Below, piece after piece: positions 1 to 5,977 of a DNA stretch of 9,283 bases; positions within the stretch are counted from its first letter, which is position 1, and every line of letters starts with the position of its first letter. Origin of the DNA: Pseudomonas sp. (GTDB lineage Bacteria; Pseudomonadota; Gammaproteobacteria; Pseudomonadales; Pseudomonadaceae). A program made the position numbers and the translations under genes. Under the pieces are notes generated by a model. That model had not been told where the DNA came from. It made no database searches and saw nothing but the letters and a program-made list of their open reading frames with translations. The stretch spans positions 1 through 9,283 of the forward strand of contig NZ_JASLGE010000044.1 in the NCBI RefSeq assembly GCF_030150285.1. Reading direction: 5' to 3'.

Positions 1-134
1 TAGGCGGTTATTTTCTGTGGCACTTTCCGTAGGCTCACGCCTCCCAGGCATTACCTGGCACTTCGCCCTATGGAGCCCGGACTTTCCTCCCCCCCCTAAT
101 TTTCATAGAGGGCAGCGACTGTCCAATCGACTCT
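1..134 (-). ncRNA. rnpB: RNase P RNA (M1 RNA), 5' part; 3' end lies outside the window
   Basis: This is the catalytic RNA subunit of ribonuclease P, which removes 5' leaders from pre-tRNAs together with the RnpA protein. On the minus strand the RNA begins near 134 with AGAGTCGATTGGACAG, the usual pseudomonad 5' end. It continues through the conserved GAGGAAAGTCCGGGCTCC block (helix P4 and CR-I region, about 71-88) and the block GCCACAGAAAATAACCGCC (about 4-22), both near-universal in bacterial type A RNase P RNA. Only about 134 nt of an expected 350-400 nt are present, so this is cut by the window edge and is not a pseudogene. It lies downstream of rsmI in the same direction, the usual place in Pseudomonas. 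The exact 5' base is inferred from the family and from the promoter spacing. Confidence 0.96.
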
Positions 135-143
135 CCGCCGCAA

Positions 144-172
144 AGGTTAACTGTACAGAGCGTATAGAACAA
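144..172 (-). promoter_or_regulatory. Probable sigma-70 promoter of rnpB
   Basis: On the minus strand TTGTTC (172-167) resembles a -35 box. It is followed after a 17-base spacer by TAACCT (149-144), a -10-like box sharing the key T, A and last T with TATAAT. The inferred RNA start at 134 is 9 bases beyond the -10 box, a good fit. The spacer contains the 8-bp palindrome CTGTACAG (151-158). The site is predicted from sequence only; its position relative to the known 5' end of rnpB is the main support. Confidence 0.6.
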
Positions 173-274
173 GCGCTAAAAGCCCGATCCACCTTAGATT
201 TATCTGTCACATGGCCTTTGGCTACAGGTTTGAATAACAAATAAGTAGCAAAGTGCTATCAGTCACCCGAGCAG
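173..274. other. Intergenic gap between rsmI and the rnpB promoter
   Basis: No convincing gene is seen here. On the minus strand, just after the rsmI stop codon, TAGCA and TGCTA (258-254 and 250-246) form a 5-bp hairpin with a 3-base loop, followed by a loosely T-rich stretch (CTTATTTGTTATT). This could be a weak terminator for rsmI but is too short to call firmly. A short plus-strand open frame covering 17-244 runs through rnpB and this gap and is not a believable gene. Confidence 0.5.
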
Positions 275-1147
275 TTAATCAACTTTCTGCTTTTCAAGTG
301 CCACTTGGTACAACACGTTTTTGCGCTCGCCGGTTATTTCAGCGGCGAGAGCCGCCGCACGCTTGAGTGGCATTTCTTTAAGCAACAAATCAAGGATGCG
401 CATGGCTTCGCTGCTAACTGCGCCTTCTGTTTCCGGTGCCGTCCAACCTGCAACCAGCACAACACACTCCCCGCGCTGCTGATTACTGTCACTTTCTACA
501 AACGCTCGCAACTCGGATAACGGCAAACCTTTAAGTGTCTCAAAGGTTTTAGTTAGCTCACGCGCCAACAAAGCCGGGCGCTCCGGGCCAAAAACCAACT
601 CCAGATCCTGCAGGCACTCCAGAATACGATGAGGCGCTTCGTAAAAGATCAGCGTACGCGATTCTTCCTTCAGCAGCTCCAGTCGCGAGCGACGCCCGAC
701 CGCCTTGGCCGGCAGGAAGCCTTCAAAGATAAAGCGGTCCGAAGGCAAACCGGCCGCCGACAAGGCAGCGATCAACGCACAGGCTCCCGGCACCGGTATC
801 ACCCTGACCCCTGCCGCTCTCGCCTGACGTACAAGGTGATAGCCCGGATCGGAAATCAACGGCGTCCCGGCATCGGAGATCAACGCAACATCCTCACCGG
901 CCAGCAAACGCTGAATAAAGCGGCTGCCTTCATCGCGCTCGTTATGTTCGTGACAAGCACCCAGCGGCGTCGAAATGCCGAAATGTTGCAGCAAACGCAG
1001 GGAATGACGCGTGTCTTCGGCCGCGATCAGCGAGACCTCTCGCAACACTTTGAGCGCACGCGCACTGATGTCATCCAGGTTACCGATGGGAGTCGCCACC
1101 ACAAAAAGCGAGCCGGCAACGGAATTCAAAGCCCCTGGAACAGTCAA
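275..1147 (-). CDS. rsmI: 16S rRNA (cytidine(1402)-2'-O)-methyltransferase RsmI
   Basis: RsmI uses S-adenosylmethionine to 2'-O-methylate C1402 of 16S rRNA in the decoding centre, and acts in the cytoplasm. The protein (290 aa from the start chosen here) has the tetrapyrrole-methylase fold. It shows the N-terminal VVATPIGNLDDIS motif (about residues 16-28), then AAEDTRHS, then ALISDAGTPLISDPG (about 88-102) and PVPGACALIAALSAAGL (about 118-134), which frame the SAM pocket. Length matches the family (about 285-295 aa). I chose the TTG at 1147 because GAGGTG (1159-1154) lies 6 bases upstream as a good Shine-Dalgarno site. The in-frame GTG at 1156 would overlap that site and extend the protein by three residues. 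The gene is divergent from lpoA, as in E. coli, and is followed by rnpB on the same strand. Confidence 0.95.
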   Translation of the reverse strand: MTVPGALNSVAGSLFVVATPIGNLDDISARALKVLREVSLIAAEDTRHSLRLLQHFGISTPLGACHEHNERDEGSRFIQRLLAGEDVALISDAGTPLISDPGYHLVRQARAAGVRVIPVPGACALIAALSAAGLPSDRFIFEGFLPAKAVGRRSRLELLKEESRTLIFYEAPHRILECLQDLELVFGPERPALLARELTKTFETLKGLPLSELRAFVESDSNQQRGECVVLVAGWTAPETEGAVSSEAMRILDLLLKEMPLKRAAALAAEITGERKNVLYQVALEKQKVD

Positions 1148-1153
1148 AGCGCA

Positions 1154-1159
1154 CACCTC
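1154..1159 (-). promoter_or_regulatory. Shine-Dalgarno site that decides the rsmI start
   Basis: GAGGTG on the minus strand sits 6 bases before a TTG codon at 1147. The alternative GTG start at 1156-1154 lies inside this sequence and has no comparable site upstream. This supports TTG as the true initiation codon. Confidence 0.6.
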
Positions 1160-1350
1160 AAAAGAGTCAAAGAACGCATTGTAACGCGTAGCACCCTCCT
1201 GAACGCACCTTCAGACGCACCACAAAACGCTTTCAGGAAAACTTTCTCCGCCGCAATGCGCATAACTCATCTAAATTTAGGGTTTATCACCAGTAACATC
1301 GCGCCCCGGCCAGCGCTTGGGTACACTCCGCCACCTATTTGATCGAGTAT
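1160..1350. promoter_or_regulatory. Divergent intergenic region carrying the rsmI and lpoA promoters
   Basis: This gap must hold promoters for both neighbours. For rsmI, the minus strand has a good -10 box, TACAAT (1183-1178), about 22 bases before its Shine-Dalgarno site, but no clear -35 box at the right distance. For lpoA, TACACT (1322-1327) on the plus strand is a possible -10 box about 36 bases before the start codon, again without a strong -35 box. A perfect 10-bp palindrome, CTAAATTTAG, is at 1271-1280 near the middle. No coding sequence is supported: a plus-strand open frame that crosses the region is mostly antisense to rsmI. Confidence 0.4.
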
Positions 1351-1351
1351 C

Positions 1352-1356
1352 AGGAA
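1352..1356 (+). promoter_or_regulatory. Shine-Dalgarno site that decides the lpoA start
   Basis: AGGAA lies 6 bases upstream of the ATG at 1363. It supports that ATG over the in-frame TTG at 1339, which would place eight polar residues in front of the lipoprotein signal peptide. Confidence 0.7.
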
Positions 1357-1362
1357 CACTAC

Positions 1363-3141
1363 ATGATCGCTTGCCTGCGGCTGTTCACTGCCCTTTGCCT
1401 CGCTGCCTTGCTGGGTGCCTGCGCCAGCTCGCCCTCATCCAGCCTTGGCGAACTCCCACGAACTCCCGATGCCAGCCTTGAACAGCTGCTGCAACAGGCA
1501 AACGAGAGTAACAATGCGCAAAAAGCCGCCTTGCTGCGCCTGTCCGCTGCTGACCTGGCCATGCGCCAACGCGCTACCGACCGCGCAGCGCAGATCCTGG
1601 CTCAGGTCCCCCTGGATCAGCTCAAGCCCGCGCAACAGGCCTTGGCCAGCATTCTGGCTGCTGAACTGGCCATGAGCCGCAATGACCCCAAAGCCGCATT
1701 GAACGCCCTGAATCACCCAAGCCTGGCACGCCTCGGTGAAATGCCCACCGACTTGCAAGTGCGCGGCCACACCGTGCACGCCACTGCGTTTGAAGCAGAC
1801 GGCCAGACGCTGGCCGCAGCTCGCGAACGCGCAGCAATGATTCCTGATTTGACCGGCGACGCCGCCTACAACAACAACGAAGCTATCTGGACACTGGTTG
1901 CAGCATTGCCCAACGATCAACTGCAGGCTGCCAACAATGACCTGCTGGGTGGCTGGATGTCCTTGGCTCTGGCCGTCAAGAGCGCAGGGACCGTGCAGGA
2001 TCAACAAAACGCCATCGACCAGTGGCGCGCTCAAAACCCTGCCCACCCGGCAGCTATCCAACTGCCCAGCCCTCTGATCAAACTCAAGGAACTGGCCAGC
2101 CAGCCTTTGAACAAAATTGCCTTGCTGCTTCCCCAAAGCGGGCAACTGGCCTCGGTCAGCAAAGCACTGCGCGATGGCTTCATGGCTGCCTACTACCAGG
2201 CCCAACAATCCGGGCAAAACCCGCCGAGCATCCAGTTTTATGACAGCTCGCGCCTGACTTCTCTGGACGATTTCTACCGCCAGGCGCAAGCCGATGGCGT
2301 GCAGTTAGTGGTCGGCCCGCTGGAAAAGAACCTGGTCAAACAACTCAACGCCCGTTCGCAGTTGCCAATCACCACGCTCGCCCTTAACTACAGCGACAGC
2401 GCTCAAGGCCCTTCTCAGCTCTTTCAGTTTGGCCTGGCAGCAGAAGACGAAGCCCGCGAAGTGGCCCGTCGTGCTCGTGCAGACGGCCTGACGCGTGCAG
2501 GTGCCATGGTTCCCAAAGGCGAATGGGGCGAGCGCGTGCTCAATGCATTTCGCCAAGAATGGGTTGCCCATGGCGGCAGCATCGTCGGCATCGAATACAT
2601 CGACAAACCGGTAGCCCTGGCTCAGCAAGTGGCTGATTTGGTGCAACTGCGCAACGCCAGCAGTGCAAGCCCGGGGCAACCCTCGCGCCGCCAGGACATG
2701 GAGTTCATCTTCCTGGCCGCAACCCCCCAGCAAGCCCAGCAGATCAAACCGACGTTGACCTATCAGTACGCAGGCGACCTGCCGGTGTATGCAACCTCCC
2801 ACGTTTTCAGCGCCAGCGGCGATCAGAACCAGTACAAGGACATGAGCGGTATCCGCTTTTGCGAAACACCTTGGTTGCTCGACACGGCCAACCCCCTTCG
2901 CCAACAAGTCGCTGCGCAATGGCCGCAAGCTGGCGGCAGCTTGGGCCGCCTGTACGCCATGGGGATTGATGCGTTCCACCTGACGCCACGCCTGGGTCAA
3001 TTGAAAGCCTTGCCCGATAGCCGCATAGATGGCGTGTCAGGCAGTCTCAGCATGAGCCCGACACAACATGTCGAACGCCAACTGCCGTGGGCGGAGTTCG
3101 TGAATGGCCAGGTTCAACGCCTCCCGGACACGCCCAACTGA
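1363..3141 (+). CDS. lpoA: Penicillin-binding protein activator lipoprotein LpoA (LppC family)
   Basis: LpoA is an outer-membrane lipoprotein that reaches through the periplasm to stimulate a class A penicillin-binding protein (PBP1a in E. coli), so it promotes peptidoglycan synthesis. The 592-aa protein starts MIACLRLF and has a short hydrophobic signal ending in the lipobox LGAC, with the lipidated Cys at residue 20 followed by Ala-Ser-Ser, which fits outer-membrane sorting. Residues of about 30-240 are Ala/Leu/Gln-rich and helical, matching the TPR-like N-terminal domain. From about residue 250 (NKIALLLPQSGQLA) to the C terminus is the periplasmic-binding-protein-like LppC domain. Start choice: ATG at 1363 has AGGAA 6 bases upstream. 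The stop codon overlaps the yraN start by one base (TGATG), so the two are probably translationally coupled. Divergent rsmI and downstream yraN match the E. coli locus. Confidence 0.95.
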   Translation: MIACLRLFTALCLAALLGACASSPSSSLGELPRTPDASLEQLLQQANESNNAQKAALLRLSAADLAMRQRATDRAAQILAQVPLDQLKPAQQALASILAAELAMSRNDPKAALNALNHPSLARLGEMPTDLQVRGHTVHATAFEADGQTLAAARERAAMIPDLTGDAAYNNNEAIWTLVAALPNDQLQAANNDLLGGWMSLALAVKSAGTVQDQQNAIDQWRAQNPAHPAAIQLPSPLIKLKELASQPLNKIALLLPQSGQLASVSKALRDGFMAAYYQAQQSGQNPPSIQFYDSSRLTSLDDFYRQAQADGVQLVVGPLEKNLVKQLNARSQLPITTLALNYSDSAQGPSQLFQFGLAAEDEAREVARRARADGLTRAGAMVPKGEWGERVLNAFRQEWVAHGGSIVGIEYIDKPVALAQQVADLVQLRNASSASPGQPSRRQDMEFIFLAATPQQAQQIKPTLTYQYAGDLPVYATSHVFSASGDQNQYKDMSGIRFCETPWLLDTANPLRQQVAAQWPQAGGSLGRLYAMGIDAFHLTPRLGQLKALPDSRIDGVSGSLSMSPTQHVERQLPWAEFVNGQVQRLPDTPN

Positions 3142-3503
3142 TGGCTGAACGCTCACGCCAGGAAACTGGCAAAGCTGCCGAGCGCTCGGCGCTACGGCAT
3201 CTTGAGCAACACGGCTTGCGCTTGCTGGCCAAGAATTGGCTGTGCAAGCGCGGCGAGCTGGATCTGGTCATGCTGGACGGCGATACAGTAGTATTTGTTG
3301 AAGTTCGCTACAGACAACATGCGCAATGCGGTGGCGCACTGGCCAGTATTGATGCACGCAAGCGCCAAAAGCTGATACTTGCAGCGCAGTACTTTTTACA
3401 ACGTGAATCACACTGGGCGAACCACCCATGCCGATTCGATGTTGTAGCCCTGGACAGCGCAACACCTCACTTGAACTGGCTACGGAACGCCTTTGACAGC
3501 TAA
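3141..3503 (+). CDS. yraN: YraN family protein (UPF0102, nuclease-like)
   Basis: This small cytoplasmic protein (120 aa) belongs to the UPF0102/YraN family, which has a restriction-endonuclease-like fold; its cellular role is not established. Visible family signatures are an N-terminal helical part (about residues 5-35, GKAAERSALRHLEQHGLRLL), then NWLCKRGELDLVMLDGDTVV (about 32-51) and FVEVRYR (about 52-58). The Glu and Asp of GELDLV and the EVR triad resemble the PD-(D/E)xK nuclease core, with Arg in place of the usual Lys. A conserved RFDVVAL stretch (about 99-105) follows. Length is typical (about 115-130 aa). The ATG overlaps the lpoA stop by one base, which fixes the start and suggests coupled translation. 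No transmembrane or signal segment is seen. Confidence 0.92.
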   Translation: MAERSRQETGKAAERSALRHLEQHGLRLLAKNWLCKRGELDLVMLDGDTVVFVEVRYRQHAQCGGALASIDARKRQKLILAAQYFLQRESHWANHPCRFDVVALDSATPHLNWLRNAFDS

Positions 3504-3639
3504 TGCACTGACAGGCTGACTCCAACACCCTTCATTAAACGATTTTGCTTTGCTTTGCGGGCTGCACATTTTTGTGCCGGGAAGTCATTCAGGGATCCTG
3601 AAGCACACCCGACCAGCCGCCCTAATTAAGGTCACATAG
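3504..3639. other. Intergenic gap between yraN and gmhA/diaA
   Basis: This gap of about 136 bases interrupts an otherwise tightly packed cluster. It contains three direct copies of TTTGC (3544-3558), a small hairpin GCACA/TGTGC (3564-3568 and 3573-3577, loop of four T), and a near-palindrome of TTCAGG and CCTGAA around GAT (3588-3602). A Shine-Dalgarno-like TAAGG (3627-3631) lies 8 bases before the next start codon. There is no stem followed by a clear T tract, so I see no strong terminator. A promoter for the downstream pair is plausible, but no convincing -35/-10 pair is visible. Confidence 0.45.
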
Positions 3640-4233
3640 ATGGACATGCAATCCCGGATTCGCCAGCTTTTTCAAGCCAGCATCGACACCAAGCAGCAGG
3701 CGATGGAAGTGCTTGCCCCTCACATCGAGCAAGCCAGCCAAGTAATGGTCAATGCACTGCTCAATGAAGGCAAAATGCTTTCGTGCGGCAATGGTGGATC
3801 AGCGGGCGATGCCCAGCACTTTTCATCCGAGTTGCTCAATCGCTTTGAACGAGAGCGCCCAAGCCTGCCTGCCATTGCACTGACCACCGACAGTTCAACC
3901 ATCACCTCGATCGCAAACGATTACAGCTTCAACGAGATTTTTTCCAAGCAGATCCGCGCACTTGGCCAACCGGGCGATGTGCTGCTGGCTATTTCGACCA
4001 GCGGTAACTCAGCCAATATCATTCAAGCGATTCAAGCAGCGCATGATCGCGAAATGATCGTCGTGGCCATGACTGGCCGCGATGGCGGGGGGATGGCCTC
4101 ACTGCTGCTGCCTGAAGACGTAGAAATCCGCGTCCCCTCCTCAATCACCGCGCGCATCCAAGAAGTCCACCTGCTGTCGATCCACTGCCTGTGCGATCTG
4201 ATCGACAGCCAACTGTTCGGGAGTGAAGAATGA
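3640..4233 (+). CDS. gmhA: SIS-domain phosphoheptose isomerase (GmhA) at the DiaA locus
   Basis: GmhA converts sedoheptulose 7-phosphate to D-glycero-D-manno-heptose 7-phosphate, the first step of ADP-heptose synthesis for the LPS core. The paralogue DiaA instead binds DnaA and times replication initiation. The 197-aa protein has one SIS domain: phosphosugar-binding SCGNGGSAGDAQ (about 48-59), AISTSGNS (about 117-124) and a C-terminal RIQEVHLLSIHCLCDLID (172-189). Residues at the GmhA metal/catalytic positions are all present: His60, Glu64, Gln174 and His182. The rest, such as NRFERERPSLPAIAL and HCLCDLID, and the gene order resemble E. coli DiaA, which as I recall lacks the Glu and the last His. 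The P. aeruginosa orthologue is annotated GmhA. TAAGG lies 8 bases before the ATG. The stop overlaps dolP by four bases (ATGA). Confidence 0.9.
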   Translation: MDMQSRIRQLFQASIDTKQQAMEVLAPHIEQASQVMVNALLNEGKMLSCGNGGSAGDAQHFSSELLNRFERERPSLPAIALTTDSSTITSIANDYSFNEIFSKQIRALGQPGDVLLAISTSGNSANIIQAIQAAHDREMIVVAMTGRDGGGMASLLLPEDVEIRVPSSITARIQEVHLLSIHCLCDLIDSQLFGSEE

Positions 4234-4811
4234 CTTTTAATCGCCTTAGCCTCGTGGCACTCACCTTGTGCCTCGGCCTGACCAGCGGCTGCAGTTCGGT
4301 GCTGACAGCCACCCGCGACACCCCTATTGAAGATGATCGCGGTACCCGCACCTTCGGCAGCAAGATCGATGACTCCCTGATCGAAACCAAAGTGGCCGTG
4401 AACGTCGCCAAAGCCAACCCAGACCTGGACTCCGGCTCGCACATCGTTGTCACCAGCTACAACGGCATCGTGTTACTGGCCGGGCAAACGCCCCGCGCCG
4501 ACCTCAAGGCCCAGGCCGAACAGGCAGCCGCCGCCGTCCAGCGCGTGAAAAAGGTCAACAACGAACTGCAGGTCATGGCACCGTCATCAATCCTTGCGCG
4601 CAACAACGACGCCTGGCTGACCACCAAGATCAAAGCTCAAATGCTGACAGACAGCGCGATCCCTGGTTCACGCATCAAAATCGTGACCGAGAACGGCATC
4701 GTTTACATGCTTGGCTTGGTGACCAAGCAAGAAGCCGCGCGCGCCACCAGCCTGGTGCAAGGTGTTTCGGGCGTACAAAAAATCGTGAAACTGTTTGAGT
4801 ACATCGACTGA
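4230..4811 (+). CDS. dolP: DolP (YraP) outer-membrane lipoprotein with two BON domains
   Basis: DolP is a lipoprotein of the outer membrane inner leaflet; in E. coli its second BON domain binds anionic phospholipid, it localises to division sites, and it supports envelope integrity. The 193-aa protein has a signal peptide ending LTSGC, with lipidated Cys21 followed by Ser-Ser, consistent with outer-membrane retention. BON domain 1 covers about residues 44-115 (DDSLIETKVAVNV through VNNELQV, with the conserved NGIVLLAG turn). BON domain 2 covers about 122-193 (NDAWLTTKIKAQM through VQKIVKLFEYID, with NGIVYMLG). Length matches YraP (about 190 aa). The ATG overlaps the gmhA stop by four bases, so it is the last gene of the cluster and probably translationally coupled. 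A strong terminator starts about 20 bases after the stop. Confidence 0.94.
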   Translation: MTFNRLSLVALTLCLGLTSGCSSVLTATRDTPIEDDRGTRTFGSKIDDSLIETKVAVNVAKANPDLDSGSHIVVTSYNGIVLLAGQTPRADLKAQAEQAAAAVQRVKKVNNELQVMAPSSILARNNDAWLTTKIKAQMLTDSAIPGSRIKIVTENGIVYMLGLVTKQEAARATSLVQGVSGVQKIVKLFEYID

Positions 4812-4832
4812 CCACACCCAGCCGTCAAGTAC

Positions 4833-4867
4833 AAAAAAAGGCGACCCTTGGGGGTCGCCTTTTTTTT
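4833..4867. terminator. Bidirectional rho-independent terminator shared by dolP and sspB
   Basis: Seven A residues (4833-4839), the arm GGCGACCC (4840-4847), a four-base loop TTGG and the arm GGGTCGCC (4852-4859) are followed by eight T residues (4860-4867). The 8-bp GC-rich stem with A and T tracts on both sides works in both directions. The convergent genes dolP (plus) and sspB (minus) both end here. The sspB stop codon (4868-4866) includes the last two bases of the T tract. Confidence 0.93.
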
Positions 4868-5297
4868 ACTTCACCACTTTCAGGCTTGGCCGCCCCGAAG
4901 GTCTTGGCGGCTCAGTACCTGGTGGCGGCTCAGTACCTGGTGGCGGCCCATCATCGTCCGGCCCAACCTCATCATCGCCTTCAAGAGGCTCTTCGAGGTC
5001 AAACACCATGCCCTGGCCATTCTCGCGGGCATAAACCCCCAGAATTGCCGGAACAGGCACGAACAATGTGTGTGGCACCCCCCCAAAACGCCCTTCAAAA
5101 CTGACCGCTTCATTGTCCATGTGCAAATGGCGCACGGCGCTGGGGGAAATATTCAGGACAATCTGCCCGTCACTGGCAAAACCCTCAGGCACTTGCACCT
5201 TAGGGTATTCAGAGTTAACCAGCATGTGCGGAGTGCAATCGTTATCAACAATCCACTCATAGAGCGCACGCACCAGATAAGGTCGGCTTGAATTCAT
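4866..5297 (-). CDS. sspB: ClpXP protease specificity-enhancing factor SspB
   Basis: SspB is the adaptor that delivers ssrA-tagged and certain other substrates (such as RseA in E. coli) to the ClpXP protease in the cytoplasm. The 143-aa protein has the folded substrate-binding domain at about residues 3-108 (SSRPYLVRALYEWIVDN, VNISPSAVRHL-like segment, FGGVPHTLFVPVPAILGVYARENGQGM). An acidic linker rich in Asp, Glu, Pro and Gly follows, and the tail is RPSLKVVK, matching the ClpX-binding (XB) tail of E. coli SspB (RPALRVVK). The linker contains the repeated unit GTEPPP. I chose the ATG at 5297, which has AGGAG 6 bases upstream; an in-frame TTG just before it would add one Met. The gene lies 17 bases after sspA, so the two form an operon. 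Confidence 0.94.
   Translation of the reverse strand: MNSSRPYLVRALYEWIVDNDCTPHMLVNSEYPKVQVPEGFASDGQIVLNISPSAVRHLHMDNEAVSFEGRFGGVPHTLFVPVPAILGVYARENGQGMVFDLEEPLEGDDEVGPDDDGPPPGTEPPPGTEPPRPSGRPSLKVVK
4906..4941 (-). repeat. 18-bp tandem repeat (two copies plus a partial third) in the sspB linker
   Basis: The plus-strand unit GGCGGCTCAGTACCTGGT occurs at 4906-4923 and again, identically, at 4924-4941, followed by a further GGCGG (4942-4946). In frame on the minus strand it encodes the six-residue unit GTEPPP, twice. An exact nucleotide repeat in a flexible linker is a typical site for slippage-driven length variation. Confidence 0.9.
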
Positions 5298-5314
5298 CAA
5301 GGGCTCCTAAAGCC

Positions 5315-5932
5315 TTAGCGCATATCGCGTTCGGCAGCAGACAAACTTGCCTGGAAAGCCTCACGCGCAAACTGGCGCACCATATAGTCAAGCAGCGGCT
5401 TGGCCGGCTGCGGCAATTCAATACCCAAAATGGGCAGACGCCAGAGTATCGGCAATAGGCAGCAGTCGACCAGACTTAGCTCGTCGCTCAGGAAAAAAGC
5501 TTTGTCGGCAAATAATGCAGACACACCCGTCAGGCTTTCACGCAACTCTTTGCGCGCCAGTGCACGTGCAGGCTCTTTGGTCCGAGTATCCAGGATCAAA
5601 TCCACCAGCCCGCACCAATCGCGCTGAATGCGGTGGATAAGCAGCCGGCTATTGGCTCGCGCAACCGGGTAGACCGGTAACAGGGGCGGATGAGGGTATC
5701 GCTCATCCAGGTATTCCATCACCACCGTCGATTCCCACAACGCCAAATCACGATCGATCAGGGTTGGCAGAGTGCCGTAAGGGTTCACTTCGATCAGTTT
5801 CGACGGCTGACGGCCCGCCTCCACACTGATGATCTCGGCGCTGACACCCTTCTCCGCAAGTACCATACGTACTCGATGAGAATAGTGGTCGGCGGGGTCG
5901 GAGTAACAGGCCAACCGATTGGTCACGCCCAT
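5315..5932 (-). CDS. sspA: Stringent starvation protein A (SspA), RNA polymerase-associated regulator
   Basis: SspA binds RNA polymerase with sigma-70 and changes promoter choice during starvation, acid stress and virulence expression. It has a glutathione S-transferase fold but is not thought to act as an enzyme. The 205-aa protein shows the N-terminal thioredoxin-like domain (about residues 5-82: YSHRVRMVLAEKGV, VNPYGTLPTLIDRDLALWES, VVMEYLDERYP). The surface motif Pro-His-Pro (about 80-82, in RYPHPPLLPVYPVAR) is the one shown to matter in E. coli SspA. The helical C-terminal domain includes FFLSDELSLVDCCLLPILWRLP. The start is ATG at 5932 with a strong GAGGAGG site about 6 bases upstream. 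It lies between petC and sspB on the same strand. The leader region contains a large potential RNA structure, described separately. Confidence 0.96.
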   Translation of the reverse strand: MGVTNRLACYSDPADHYSHRVRMVLAEKGVSAEIISVEAGRQPSKLIEVNPYGTLPTLIDRDLALWESTVVMEYLDERYPHPPLLPVYPVARANSRLLIHRIQRDWCGLVDLILDTRTKEPARALARKELRESLTGVSALFADKAFFLSDELSLVDCCLLPILWRLPILGIELPQPAKPLLDYMVRQFAREAFQASLSAAERDMR

Positions 5933-5977
5933 GGCGGTCCTCCTCGCTTGTTGAAATTATCTGGAGCAGAAAAACAA

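Noticed and set aside
151..158. CTGTACAG in the rnpB promoter spacer as a LexA-type SOS box
   Set aside because: LexA sites need CTG and CAG halves spaced as CTGT-N8-ACAG, about 16 bases. This 8-bp palindrome lacks the central spacer, so it is more likely chance.
629..1342. A 237-codon plus-strand open frame antisense to rsmI and running into the lpoA upstream region
   Set aside because: Low-complexity Arg/Gln/Thr-rich translation with no recognisable domain; the minus strand encodes RsmI with all its motifs.
1435..3000. Minus-strand open frames of 284 and 231 codons opposite lpoA
   Set aside because: They are rich in Gly, Gln, Val and Cys with no domain pattern, and have no Shine-Dalgarno sites of note. 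lpoA on the plus strand has a lipobox, a Shine-Dalgarno site and conserved domains.
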